Positions 7,567 to 15,720 of a stretch of 18,533 nt of DNA are shown piece by piece. Every line of letters begins with the position of its first letter. Within the stretch, counting starts at the first letter, position 1. The stretch is from Acidobacteriota bacterium (lineage in GTDB: Bacteria > Acidobacteriota > Blastocatellia > Pyrinomonadales > Pyrinomonadaceae). The notes beneath the pieces were generated by a model, which ran no database searches, was not told the DNA's origin, and was given only the letters and a program-made list of their open reading frames with translations. The stretch covers positions 1 to 18,533 of the forward strand of contig JADJBB010000018.1 in the NCBI GenBank assembly GCA_016703965.1. The letters run 5' to 3'. The position numbers and the translations under genes are program-made.

Positions 7567-8958
7567 CTAGAGTTCAAGAGCGCTTAGCCGGTCTTCATCG
7601 AGCAACTTCTTTGAATGAACGGATGTCATGCGAAGAAGATCGCTTAGAGCAGTTCGCATCTCTTCCGGCGAGCGCTGCTTCGCTTCCCGACCGGCGGCGG
7701 TCTGCAATTGTTCGAGTACGTTTTCAAGAGATGTATCGCCCGTGAAGTTCATCAACTGATACCATTCGCACATCTGACGTGCTCGTTTAGCCAATGAACC
7801 CGACACAAACTCCGCATCCTTCATTCGTTCTGCCATTTCCGAAGCGGAGTCGAAGATCTTCGCAGTTATCTGTGCAAAGCCTTCCTTGATCGGAGATACC
7901 GCCTCTTCCGCTTCACGCTGGGCCGCCTCGATCTTCATCTCCCGGATACGCTCTTTCACTTCGCGTTCTCGCCGGGTTTCAGCAGTAACCTCATCGACCT
8001 TTATTTCTTCGATACGGCGTTTTGCATCGATCTCAAGATCGATCTTCGTCTGCTCCGAATTGATACGAGTCGTTTCGAGGGCAAGCGATTTTGCAAGGTT
8101 TCGCTCGGCGATCATCTCCGATCCTAGAATGATCACCTTCGGCTTCATTGTTATCACGAGGCCATCGCGTATCATCTCGCGTGTCGGAACCATTCCGATG
8201 GCTTGTGCCGCGACCGCGTTTACGAACTCCTCTCTATCAAACGCTTCATCGCTGGTCGCCTCGAACCTGTCGGCAGAATCTCTCGCAAGCTGATAGAAAC
8301 TGTCCTGAAGGATGTTGAGGATCTCGTCGTATTTCGAAAGAACCTCGCTCTTTGCTGCGGCGAGAGTTTCGCAGGCCTGGAGATATGCTTTTTCGAAAGA
8401 TTCAAACGCGGTCCACGGAATCCACTTGTATTCGCTCGTTCCCCAAACCGTTTCGCAGAGCGTGAATCTGAAGCCGAATTTGCTGAGGGCGTTATGAGCC
8501 TGGGCCGCGCCTCGCATCAGGCGATTCCGATAGACATCAGGCAGCAACCCAGCTCGCGGCGGACTCACTCTGACGGCCGCATTCTCAGGTAGCTGGACTC
8601 CGAGAGTTTTCCATTCCAGTTGCCGAACAAGACTACCGAATCCTCGGCAATCGATATTCATGAAGATGCCTTCACTTTCCAGCGTCGATAGATCGAATGG
8701 AAGAGATTCAACCTCTCCGGCACTGATACCCAGTTCCGTCGCAGCTCGCTCCATCCTGGTTTCCAGGCGGGTTAGAACTTGCTGAGCAATTTCAGATGGA
8801 ACTTCTACCGAAGAATTTGGTGAGATTTCTTCTGTGGATTTGCCCTCCATCTGAGTGCCACCGAACACATTTCGGAGCACCGAAGATGCTAAAGATGGCA
8901 ATACCTGCGTGCCGGCAACTCCGGCAGATGTTTGAGTTTCCATTCGCATCCTGTCCAC
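7567..8958 (-). CDS. Large coiled-coil protein of unknown function
   Basis: 463 residues, intact. A Ser/Thr-rich N-terminal ~50 residues is followed by helical segments. A globular-looking middle contains GFRFTLCETVWG and KWIPWTAFESFEKAYLQACE. From about residue 280 to 370 there is a long, highly charged helix (EIDAKRRIEEIKVDEVTAE and onward, rich in R, E and K) expected to form a coiled coil. The middle recalls phage or plasmid DUF3150-type proteins (length, helix pattern, a YD after the long helix), but I cannot confirm that. There is no signal peptide or membrane segment. It is the second longest gene of the operon and sits between the PRTRC/DUF2958 block and the Erf-like gene, so it is probably an accessory or scaffolding protein of the element. 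Confidence 0.7.
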   Translation of the reverse strand: MDRMRMETQTSAGVAGTQVLPSLASSVLRNVFGGTQMEGKSTEEISPNSSVEVPSEIAQQVLTRLETRMERAATELGISAGEVESLPFDLSTLESEGIFMNIDCRGFGSLVRQLEWKTLGVQLPENAAVRVSPPRAGLLPDVYRNRLMRGAAQAHNALSKFGFRFTLCETVWGTSEYKWIPWTAFESFEKAYLQACETLAAAKSEVLSKYDEILNILQDSFYQLARDSADRFEATSDEAFDREEFVNAVAAQAIGMVPTREMIRDGLVITMKPKVIILGSEMIAERNLAKSLALETTRINSEQTKIDLEIDAKRRIEEIKVDEVTAETRREREVKERIREMKIEAAQREAEEAVSPIKEGFAQITAKIFDSASEMAERMKDAEFVSGSLAKRARQMCEWYQLMNFTGDTSLENVLEQLQTAAGREAKQRSPEEMRTALSDLLRMTSVHSKKLLDEDRLSALEL

Positions 8959-8961
8959 CGC

Positions 8962-9282
8962 TTAATTTTCAACCAGTCCGTATTGCTGCAGACACTCGGA
9001 CAACGGCCTCGGGACGTGATCCTCATCACGACGGACTTTAATCCCGTTGATGTCAACGGATTCCAATTCACTAAGACAGAAATATCCCCATTCGCGCTCA
9101 AGCCCGACCACATAACCAAAGAAGCAAGTGTCGTCTTCATAAGCATCGCCTTCTGTCACGAACCATTTCCATCCGCTCATTGGAAATTTGAACACGGCAT
9201 AGACGGTCGGATTCTTGTTCCACTCTTGGTCACTGATCCGTGGCAGGATACTTTCAATTTCTTTTGGTAAAAGTTCCGACAT
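8962..9282 (-). CDS. DUF2958 family protein
   Basis: 106 residues, the family's usual size. It begins with the typical LLPKEIESILPRI, then GWKWFVTEGD, then the hallmark CFFGYVVGLEREWGYFCLSELESV, and ends with the PRPLSEC region. DUF2958 proteins are common on plasmids and integrative elements and have no established function. It lies 11 bp after the ThiF gene and 3 bp before the coiled-coil gene. Its presence supports the mobile-element origin of the operon. Confidence 0.85.
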   Translation of the reverse strand: MSELLPKEIESILPRISDQEWNKNPTVYAVFKFPMSGWKWFVTEGDAYEDDTCFFGYVVGLEREWGYFCLSELESVDINGIKVRRDEDHVPRPLSECLQQYGLVEN

Positions 9283-9293
9283 ACAAGTTTGGC

Positions 9294-10141
9294 CTACAAC
9301 ATGCAGTGAACGTCAGACACGGCTACTGGAGTACAGTAGGCGGATCTAGTACTACCGCTCTCCAGATCAAAATAGACCGCAAATCGCTTGAGGGTACGTG
9401 TCAAAAGCAAAGACGAAAGCATCTCCGCCATTTCGACCGCCACTCGCTGATTCACGTTAAGCCCCTGCTCACCTAGTCGAACGCGTTCGGGACACGACGC
9501 ATCGCTCTTGGCTTCAACTCTTTCTGGCTTAAGAAGATCGGAATGCTGAAGCGATGGTGCCGGGAGTGCCCGACAGATACTCGTTCCCGTAAAGTACTGC
9601 TCGGGTTTGAGTGCCTTTGTCGTCGAGCCCAGCAGCACTTGGCCTGATGCCTTACCGTTTCCCCCGTCTATCCACCAGATCCTTGATTGCATCACCGTAA
9701 CTTCGAAACTCATCAAGTGCTCGATGCATCTCTCGTCGAGCCATGTAATTATCGACGCAGCCGACGATGATGCTCAGGCTCCTGTAGTCGCTGTTCGAGT
9801 TTTTAAAATGTTTCTCCGGATCGAAACTCTCGCACGAGAAGCTTGTTTCTATTCCCCATGCCGTTGTAAACTCGCTCCGCAAGGGTCTGGGCCTTGTATC
9901 GTCCGACCTCCGCAAAACAGAAGTTGCTCCGCGGTATATTTCCGTTTTCTACCACATCCGGATCGACGATCAGCATTTCTACCGGTTTGTTCTGCTGTTG
10001 TTTTAGTTCGAAGATCAATCGGGCTAAAGCAGGAACGACAAAAGAGCCTGTTCCTCCGGCACCGACAACGATGAATCGAAGGGTGTTGTATTCGACAGGC
10101 ATCACAACCGCGGCCTGCGAGAAGCTAAGATCGATATCCAT
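9294..10141 (-). CDS. PRTRC system ThiF-family (E1-like) protein, two frameshifts
   Basis: Reconstructed length is about 282 residues, as expected for PRTRC ThiF. The nucleotide-binding loop VVGAGGTGSF is at about 25-34, then IVDPDVVENGNIPRSNFCFAEVGRYKAQ (canonical E1-like R-Q is R-S here), then IIVGCVDNYMARREM, then WIDGGNGKASGQVLLG, and a C-terminal LNVNQRVAVEMAEML. Such enzymes adenylate the C-terminus of a small protein or another carboxylate and often carry a zinc or catalytic Cys. Frame changes fall at the G run 9854-9857, restoring GMGIETSF, and near 9672-9682, restoring VWIDGGNG. Start and stop of the preceding gene overlap as TAATG at 10139-10143, so translation is coupled with the JAMM protein, its likely functional partner. 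Confidence 0.88.
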
Positions 10142-10785
10142 TACAACATCATCTGAAGCAGAGCTTCGACCTCATTCAGATCGACAACTCCGCTTGGCAC
10201 GTGGCCGATCCAGGAAAATGGAATCGGGATAAGGTGGTCGTAAATGCCGCAACGGAATCTGAACTTCGGCTTGTCGTGGACGTCAGCAATGATACCGAAT
10301 ATCCGGAACTTGCCTGATTCATCACGATCATCGGCAGAACTGAACTGGTATGCCCCGTCAGGGTGCGTATGAACCTCTATACAGGCATCAGAGTATTCGG
10401 GCCGTCTATCGTCGGCGATGGTTGAGGCATACGTTCTGTCCTTACTCGATGTGCGCCACTGCCACGCGTATCGCTCGCTATCCCAATAGATAAGATAAAG
10501 TTCTTCTCTAAAATTCTCCTTCGAATTGGAGGCCTGGGCGTGCTTACAAATTTCGTCCCAAATACGGCTTGGGACTTTCGGCTTGTGCCATTTGATACCT
10601 ACGAATACGGTTGGAAGGCCCTTTATCTCTCTAAATTCTAGAGGAACTGAAACCGTAAATTCCTCACGCTGAGCCCTTAGAATTACGCCGTTTCCGGCAA
10701 GGAGGTACTCGTAAAGAATGGCTTCTACCGGCTCGAATCGTTCTTTTGCAATCCGATGACCGATGAACTCCTTTTCTCTTTCCAT
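10141..10785 (-). CDS. PRTRC system protein A, JAMM/MPN-type zinc metalloprotease
   Basis: 214 residues, intact. The C-terminal half holds a complete JAMM motif: His139-x-His141, seven residues, Ser149-x2-Asp152 (EVHTHPDGAYQFSSADD). The fold's following strands are visible as FRIFGIIADV and FRFRCGIYDHLIPIPFSWI. JAMM enzymes cleave isopeptide or peptide bonds next to ubiquitin-like modifiers, and the His/Asp pair should bind zinc. The N-terminal ~100 residues are the PRTRC-A specific part. It is encoded between protein B (8 bp gap) and ThiF (1-base overlap). Pairing of E1-like and JAMM genes is a recurring theme in bacterial ubiquitin-like systems, but no E2-like gene is seen here. Confidence 0.9.
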   Translation of the reverse strand: MEREKEFIGHRIAKERFEPVEAILYEYLLAGNGVILRAQREEFTVSVPLEFREIKGLPTVFVGIKWHKPKVPSRIWDEICKHAQASNSKENFREELYLIYWDSERYAWQWRTSSKDRTYASTIADDRRPEYSDACIEVHTHPDGAYQFSSADDRDESGKFRIFGIIADVHDKPKFRFRCGIYDHLIPIPFSWIGHVPSGVVDLNEVEALLQMML

Positions 10786-10793
10786 AATTTTAT

Positions 10794-11475
10794 TCAGAAC
10801 CGGGAGTCGTATCTTCGCTGTTCAACGATCGTTTCCCACGCGTCGTCGATCGTAGTGCTTGATAAGATCAGTTCGGACTTCGGAAACTTCTTCGCCTTGT
10901 CAGCCGCCAGTTTCCAAAGAAGTTCACGTACATCTTGTGGTTCAGAGTGGCATCGCTCGCTTGCGTGGTCTGTATTGAATGGCGTGTCAAAAATTAGTTT
11001 CCAAATTTCGCGAGGTAGAAGGATGGGTCTCAGGAACTTCGTTTTTTCCAAAGCAGATCTTACCGGAACCGACATTCGGCAGCGGAGCGACGGCAAGGTT
11101 GGTATTAGCCGATATATGAGATGAAGCAGCGGCCCAAAGATAATATTCCCGTCCTTTACCAAGAAGGATGAGAGGGGGCATCGGGACTGAGATCTCAACA
11201 ATTCCCTTGTCAGAAAGAGCGATAGTTATCTTTCGTATTGCGGCTGGTTCATACGAAAGAATCGCATTGCCTTCGGGAGCCTCACGGTAACGCATAACCC
11301 GTTTACCAAGCCATCCCGTATCCGTATGAACCTTTCGAAACGCTCTGGCCACTTGGTCACTCGAAAGAGCCTTCAGACCCACAGACGATTCACTCAGGTC
11401 TGCAAAGAGATATTGACCCGGCAGGAAATACAGTGCGGCGGACGCATCGGCAGGCACTTGCATGGTGCTATTCAT
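10794..11475 (-). CDS. PRTRC system protein B, one frameshift
   Basis: Reconstructed length is about 227 residues, the family norm. Diagnostic segments are VEISVPMPPLILLGKGREYYLWA, then the conserved LAVAPLPNVGSGKICFGKNEVP and, after the frame change, REIWKLIFDTPFNTDHASE. The break is near 11005-11013 (CGCGAAATTTGG), where one base appears to be missing; both sides match the family. No catalytic motif is known for protein B, so its role in the cassette is unclear. The start ATG at 11475 follows the protein F stop by 3 bp, indicating operon translation. Confidence 0.85.
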
Positions 11476-11478
11476 CGG

Positions 11479-12300
11479 CTAGCTTTGCCTCCCTGACCCG
11501 ACCTTCCCCGTATTCCAGAATGCAATAAGCTCACTAAAGAACGTCTGAGGATCTTCTTCGATCCTTTTATCTAACTGCTCGAGATTTTTGAAGTATAGGT
11601 TTGCGGCCTTATACGCCTCGGTCAACCAGTCAACAGTTTCTTTGTTCCATTCGAAGAACTCCGGATATTGGCAGGTCGTAACGTCTAGCCACGGATTACC
11701 GGTTGAGTGATCGACCAGGCGGATCAGATCGCTGAAAGGTTTTGCTTTTTCACCGCGCTTTTCCTTCCAGATATTTTGATGTGCCGTCTTGATCGGAGGC
11801 AGTGACTCTTTATCAACTCCGTACTTTTCAGAAAAGTAATTCCAGATCTCATCATCTTCATTAAAATAGAAGATCAGGCCTGCCAGATAGCTGTCCCTCA
11901 AGTGCGCGAAGTCAACTTCTTCGCAGCACAGGTCGAAGTTCATCGGCGGTATGGCAAATCGTTCGAGTTCTAGCTCCGGATCATCATGCCAGTATTCGAG
12001 TAATGGAAAGCTCTTATCATTTATCAGCTGAAAGAACTCATTTGTACGTTCGCTGTACGCCTTAAAATAACCTGCTCTATAAAGACTCTTTGTTGATCGT
12101 TCCCAATCTTTTGGAAACATTTCAATATAAAGCCGGTATTTGTGCTGTTCCGATACGACTCTGGAGACTGTTTCGCATGCATATATGGCATTGTGGCTCT
12201 TTGCTTTAAATCGAAGATATTCGAGCGAGCGTACCAGACGGTCGCCAACGCCGGAAAATGTCTTTCCGTTCTCCGCCGTAGACAATCCCAATCCGGTCAT
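11479..12300 (-). CDS. Probable PRTRC system protein F
   Basis: 273 residues, intact. The C-terminal half has NPWLDVTTCQYPEFFEWNKE and TVDWLTEAYKAANLYFKNLE followed by a helix with PQTFFSELIAFWN, a layout I associate with PRTRC protein F. The assignment leans on position, because the gene sits between C and B as in known PRTRC cassettes. The middle is rich in aromatic and acidic residues (LAGLIFYFNEDDEIWNYF). No signal peptide, membrane helix or catalytic motif is seen. The stop is 3 bp before the protein B start. Confidence 0.65.
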   Translation of the reverse strand: MTGLGLSTAENGKTFSGVGDRLVRSLEYLRFKAKSHNAIYACETVSRVVSEQHKYRLYIEMFPKDWERSTKSLYRAGYFKAYSERTNEFFQLINDKSFPLLEYWHDDPELELERFAIPPMNFDLCCEEVDFAHLRDSYLAGLIFYFNEDDEIWNYFSEKYGVDKESLPPIKTAHQNIWKEKRGEKAKPFSDLIRLVDHSTGNPWLDVTTCQYPEFFEWNKETVDWLTEAYKAANLYFKNLEQLDKRIEEDPQTFFSELIAFWNTGKVGSGRQS

Positions 12301-12313
12301 AGAGCCTCATACC

Positions 12314-12559
12314 TCAGAACCCAATCGGAAGATAGTCGATCGATGATGGCGGGCTCTTCTGAAACGCCTTTTGGTGGGATTCGATTGCTTCGATCTCCTG
12401 AGTGCCGATGGCCAGGATGTTCTCGGCCTCGTTCACTTCCTCGACGCTCAAAAGTTCCGCAGCCTCCCGTCGCATTAGCCGTTCCGCAAGAATGATCGCC
12501 GGATTGATCTGCTCGTTCTCAGCCCGCAATAATTCGAGCGGCGATTCATCAGGCTGCAT
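12314..12559 (-). CDS. Small acidic helical protein inserted in the PRTRC cassette
   Basis: 81 residues from the ATG at 12557-12559, which overlaps the end of the protein C gene (TATGCAGCCTGATG). A longer open frame upstream exists but would overlap protein C almost wholly, so I choose the internal ATG. The sequence is helical and acidic (LLRAENEQINPAIILAERLM, then LLSVEEVNEAENILAIG), with a proline-rich end. I do not recognise it, and it is not one of the named PRTRC components I know. It could be a local partner or regulator of proteins C or F. Confidence 0.6.
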   Translation of the reverse strand: MQPDESPLELLRAENEQINPAIILAERLMRREAAELLSVEEVNEAENILAIGTQEIEAIESHQKAFQKSPPSSIDYLPIGF

Positions 12560-12854
12560 AGCCCTTATGCTGTGCTCGTTTGACGATGGTGACACTGAGT
12601 TTGCCGTCCTTAACCTCGCGAGTGATATTCGCATTTTCGATCGAAGCGAAGTGTGGCTGAAGTACGACCTTCAGTGTCTTGTCCTCCTGTGCGAGCGATG
12701 CATCCAGTTCGAAGGTCTGCCCTTCGATCTTGATCGTCGCCTTCGGATCGGTCACTGGAGGTGTACCGTTCGTGCTTTCCTTCGATTCCGTTTCGGAGCC
12801 GCTCGTGGCGGCTGATGAATTTTCGTCCCGAGGAATATTGGTTTCGTTTTCCAT
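12549..12854 (-). CDS. PRTRC system protein C-like
   Basis: 101 residues. The first ~38 are low-complexity (Ser/Thr/Glu-rich), followed by a ~60-residue domain: ATIKIEGQTFELDASL, then LKVVLQPHFASIENANITRE and VKDGKLSVTIVKRAQHKGYAA. This beta-alpha-beta pattern with a C-terminal Lys-Gly matches PRTRC protein C, although three residues (YAA) follow the KG. The usual protein C is ~70 residues, so the N-terminal extension is extra. The gene lies directly after the E-like gene (6 bp) as in known cassettes. Its small compact form next to E1-like and JAMM genes makes it the natural candidate substrate; this is inference. Confidence 0.65.
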   Translation of the reverse strand: MENETNIPRDENSSAATSGSETESKESTNGTPPVTDPKATIKIEGQTFELDASLAQEDKTLKVVLQPHFASIENANITREVKDGKLSVTIVKRAQHKGYAA

Positions 12855-12860
12855 AATCTT

Positions 12861-13368
12861 CTATGCGGCGAAAAGGGACTGTTGATCCTTCGCTAGTTCC
12901 TGCGGTACTGCACTTGAAGATGACGCTGCGTGGGACCTCGTGACCGCTTGCTCGGAAGTTTTATCTGGACTTTTCGAAGCGGTCTTAGAAGTTCGCTTTT
13001 TGGTTGCTGCCTGTTCCTTCTTCATCTTCTCGGCCGCAAGTAGAGGAAGTGAGTTTCTGTACTGTTCGAGGGCCCTCGATATCGGATCGGATAGATTTAG
13101 CTCCCCACTTTCGTTACAAACGTTTCGTAAATGTGATCTGCGGAGCAAAATCGTGCGAACGCACACTGACAACGCTGTTTCTAGAACCATTGGATTCGGG
13201 CAGCAACTGGATCACGGCCGTGACGGTACAGGCGTCAAAGTTGTAGGGTTCCTTTTCAGACAGAACAACCGATCTTACGGACTGTTCAGTAGCGATTGTG
13301 CGATCTGGCACTGACTCATCGAACGCTTCTATCAAGGTTGTTGCCTCAATAACGCTCTCAACCTCCAA
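12861..13368 (-). CDS. PRTRC system protein E-like, frameshifted
   Basis: Two overlapping frames make one protein. The first (13368-13114, TTG start) gives ACTVTAVIQLLPESNG and FAPQITFT. The second (to 12861) gives NESGELNLSDPISRALEQYR and a Lys/Ala-rich tail (KMKKEQAATKKRTSK). A beta-sheet core, then a basic low-complexity tail, and a place directly before protein C fit PRTRC protein E. The frame change is near 13115-13135 (ACGAAACG), consistent with one extra A. It may not start here: the preceding gene ends within a frame change at 13332-13368 and has the same acidic style, so both could be one long protein. Confidence 0.5.
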
Positions 13369-13991
13369 GCGGACTTAACCGCGTCCTGTTCTGGGGATTC
13401 CTCGACTTCCAGATTTAGGACCGGAGTTGGGACGGAATTCTGTTCTACCCTTGGGTCACCCGTCGGCTCGACGCTTGCAAAGGCCTCAGACGAGTCCAAC
13501 ATCGAAACAATCTCTTCCTCGCATTCGGGCTTGCACTCGTTTGCGTACGATTGTCGCTCTTCGACTGATTCTTCCGAATCGACGATACCGAGGAACTCGT
13601 CTTTTGCTTCTACCGTAGATTCAGTCTGGATATGGGTCTGCGGTGCAGCGGATATCGCTGTATTGACTGGAACAGCGGTCTCTGTTGCCGTTGGAATCGG
13701 AGCCGGGATTGGCCTAGATGTAAGTTGAACGGTCTCACGTTCAATCTCACGAAGCCGTTCCAAAAACTTGCTCAGAAAAATGTTCCGGATCGTTACTTCC
13801 TCGTGCGACCGAGTCATATACTCGGCGCCTTTCCAGAGTTCGAGTCCGATTTGCTGATTCGTCTGCCCGCCGCTTTGAAATCCCGCGTTTTGACTTACCT
13901 CAGTCGCGAGCGTTCTGGCAGTGAAGATCAGTTGTTCTATCTTCTCGCGATTATCAAGCGGGATGAACGAACCGCTATTCAGAATTTCCAT
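13332..13991 (-). CDS. Hypothetical acidic protein, first gene of the PRTRC operon
   Basis: About 219 residues from the ATG at 13989-13991 (a GTG 12 bp upstream is the alternative). GGAG lies 11 nt before the ATG. Residues ~1-95 are helical and globular-looking (REKIEQLIFTARTLATEV, NIFLSKFLERLREIERETVQ). The rest is disordered: a proline/Thr-rich linker (IPAPIPTATETAVPV) then many Glu/Asp. The last ~15 residues (WRLRALLRQQP) look out of frame; reading one frame off instead continues as LEVESVIEATTLIEAFDES into the E-like gene. I therefore suspect a frameshift near 13365 and a single long E-type protein. I see no domain that names its function. Confidence 0.55.
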   Translation of the reverse strand: MEILNSGSFIPLDNREKIEQLIFTARTLATEVSQNAGFQSGGQTNQQIGLELWKGAEYMTRSHEEVTIRNIFLSKFLERLREIERETVQLTSRPIPAPIPTATETAVPVNTAISAAPQTHIQTESTVEAKDEFLGIVDSEESVEERQSYANECKPECEEEIVSMLDSSEAFASVEPTGDPRVEQNSVPTPVLNLEVEESPEQDAVKSAWRLRALLRQQP

Positions 13992-14077
13992 GTTTTCAAT
14001 CACTCCGCTCCGTGCCAGCCGCTTGTTTTATCCTCTGGAGCGAAAGACCGGAAGTATTCTCCGGCGGTGTCGGCAGG

Positions 14078-14105
14078 TAACTAGCATTTTGAATCTCTAA
14101 GTCAA
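14078..14105 (-). promoter_or_regulatory. Weak candidate promoter for the PRTRC operon
   Basis: TTGACT (14105-14100) is separated by 16 bp from TAGTTA (14083-14078), about 85 bp before the first gene of the operon. The -35 is good, the -10 poor. It is the best vegetative-type match in the 14004-14159 gap. Confidence 0.25.
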
Positions 14106-14159
14106 TTATGCTGAAGATGACTGCATGAAAACGATATTGGAGTAAATGGTAGTGAATAG

Positions 14160-15117
14160 TTATCGGAAAATTCTGATGTCTGGCGTCAGGTGTTTCGACT
14201 CATGCCAACGGTATGCCTGAAAATGGTTTTGAAACTCTAAAATAATGTAAAGCTCTTCGAAAGGCAACAAAAGTCCGTTGCCTCTTGCAATCCAATCTAA
14301 TGCTACCTTCAGTTGACGGAGTTGCAATTGTCCAAGTCTACTCGATAAGTGATCCTCAGGATGTATGAGAATCTGAGCCCCCATGCTCCGGCAAGCCAAG
14401 ATACTAGTTCATATTCTTCCTTAATCACGTCATGGGGGTGAGGCCCCCCGCTAAGATAAACACCGGGCAACAACGTCAGTATGTCAAGCACAGGGTTTCC
14501 GATCGAAAGCCAATCCCAATCTATTAAGATTAGTCGCCCATCCCTAAAACACATGTTGTCGATTCGCACATCAAAATGAACCATTTCGTGGCCTTTAAAG
14601 CTTGCAGCACTGGAAAGTTCTCTCAAGAATGCCTCAATATCACAGATCCAATCAGAGCATCCCAGGATCGTACCAAGAACTTCAATTCCTGCTGAGTCAA
14701 TAGAGTTCCATGATTTAAAATCAGCAACCAGGTGCTCGAGACGCGGAATCTTAAACGGAAATTTCAATCTCGAAACCTCATCTAATCTTGAGATTACGCT
14801 TGCCACACAATGTTTTGTCCATTTGATATTCCATTCAGCGGAGGATAAATTCTCAAGCCCCAGAATTGAACCGGAAGGAATATCAATAAAGAAACCAAAG
14901 AGCAGGGCGTGGTTGCCCTCAAGATGCGTGTAAATCCTTGCTTCCTTTTTAGGGAGGCATTTGTTTTGGGATCCGCGCCAATTTTCACAAACCATGAAGT
15001 TCCGTTCGAGAGTTTCACAATTATCTTTCTTGCACGAGAAAAACCGCGATCGAATTCTTCAAAGTGCTCAATCGTACTACTACAGTTTGATTCTATTGCC
15101 TCCAAGATTTCCTTCAT
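14160..15117 (-). CDS. APH-fold phosphotransferase, two frameshifts
   Basis: Reconstructed length is about 319 residues, normal for aminoglycoside/choline-kinase-type phosphotransferases. The N-lobe includes RKIIVKLSNGTSWFVKIGAD with the ATP-binding Lys (FVKIG). The catalytic loop is HFDVRIDNMCF (HxDxxxDN) and the metal-binding segment LILIDWDWLSIGNPVLDIL, both complete. The C-terminal helix (LRQLKVALDWIARGNG) is family-like. Frame changes are needed near 14947 (CTAAAAAGG) and near 14335. The ATG at 15117 lies inside the end of the formyltransferase gene (38-nt overlap), so it is the last gene of the RiPP operon. It may phosphorylate the peptide product or an amino-alcohol/amino-sugar substrate, or protect the producer. 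The sequence does not decide between these. Confidence 0.82.
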
Positions 15118-15718
15118 GTTGAAATATCGTACTTTTTATTGCGTCGATGAGCATCCGTAACTCTTGTTTCAAAAGCTCAGACCGAAGATCGTCTTCTGTG
15201 TTAAAGTCGCCGACTGTAAGCTTAATTTGTTTAATAATCTCACCTCGGTCAACTTCCGAAGTGACCCAATGGACAGTGGAGCCAATATAGGACACTCGCG
15301 CTTTTAGAGCCATCTCCACAGACTTTAGTCCTCGAAAAACAGGACTGATCGACCCGTCCGGCAGTATTACTTCATCTTGATCAATAGCGGTAGGTAGTAT
15401 AGCTGCGTGAACGTTAAGCACGGTTTTTTCAGGTAACCGTCCCAAAAATTTTGGCTCAAAATCTTTAGCCATCCAGCTAGCACAACTAACCTGGGCTTTA
15501 ATTCCATAACGGAAATACCGAGTGCCGCATTATACTTCTCTCTCGGAGGAAGTTTGTCCCCGATAAGGATAAATGGCATGAGAAATGTCATTTGCGACTA
15601 CAAAATCCACAACTTGTGAGGACGTTCGATCACAGATGACGAATAGGTCGTCCGTTTCAAATGCGTTGCAAATTGCCTCAAGATAGATTGAAGTTTTAGA
15701 CGCCATTACAACGATCAT
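15080..15718 (-). CDS. PurN-like formyltransferase, two frameshifts
   Basis: Reconstructed length is about 213 residues, the size of PurN. It shows LVVLAGWLKILSQNF, then the catalytic VLNVHAAILPT with the Asn and His of the formyltransferase active site, then IGSTVHWVTSEVDRGEIIKQ with the catalytic Asp. The predicted reaction is formyl transfer from 10-formyl-tetrahydrofolate to an amine. Frame changes lie near 15545 and in the A run near 15422. A housekeeping purN would usually sit in a purine operon. Here the ATG follows the ATP-grasp stop by 2 bp (TAAGCATG), so it is co-translated with the peptide ligase, and N-formylation of the peptide is the attractive guess. The glycinamide substrate is not implied by the sequence. 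Confidence 0.82.
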
Positions 15719-15720
15719 GC

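Noticed and set aside
7886..8592. Plus-strand open frames opposite the coiled-coil gene
   Set aside because: Ser/Arg-rich translations are antisense shadows of a well-formed 463-codon gene.
14014..14034. TGGCACG on the minus strand before the PRTRC operon, a perfect -24-like element
   Set aside because: The required TTGC at -12 is absent (GGAGT instead), so it is not a convincing sigma-54 site.
15530..15718. Short open frames in 14160-16696 taken as separate small genes
   Set aside because: They join into three family-length proteins when single-base shifts are allowed; conserved motifs continue across each join.
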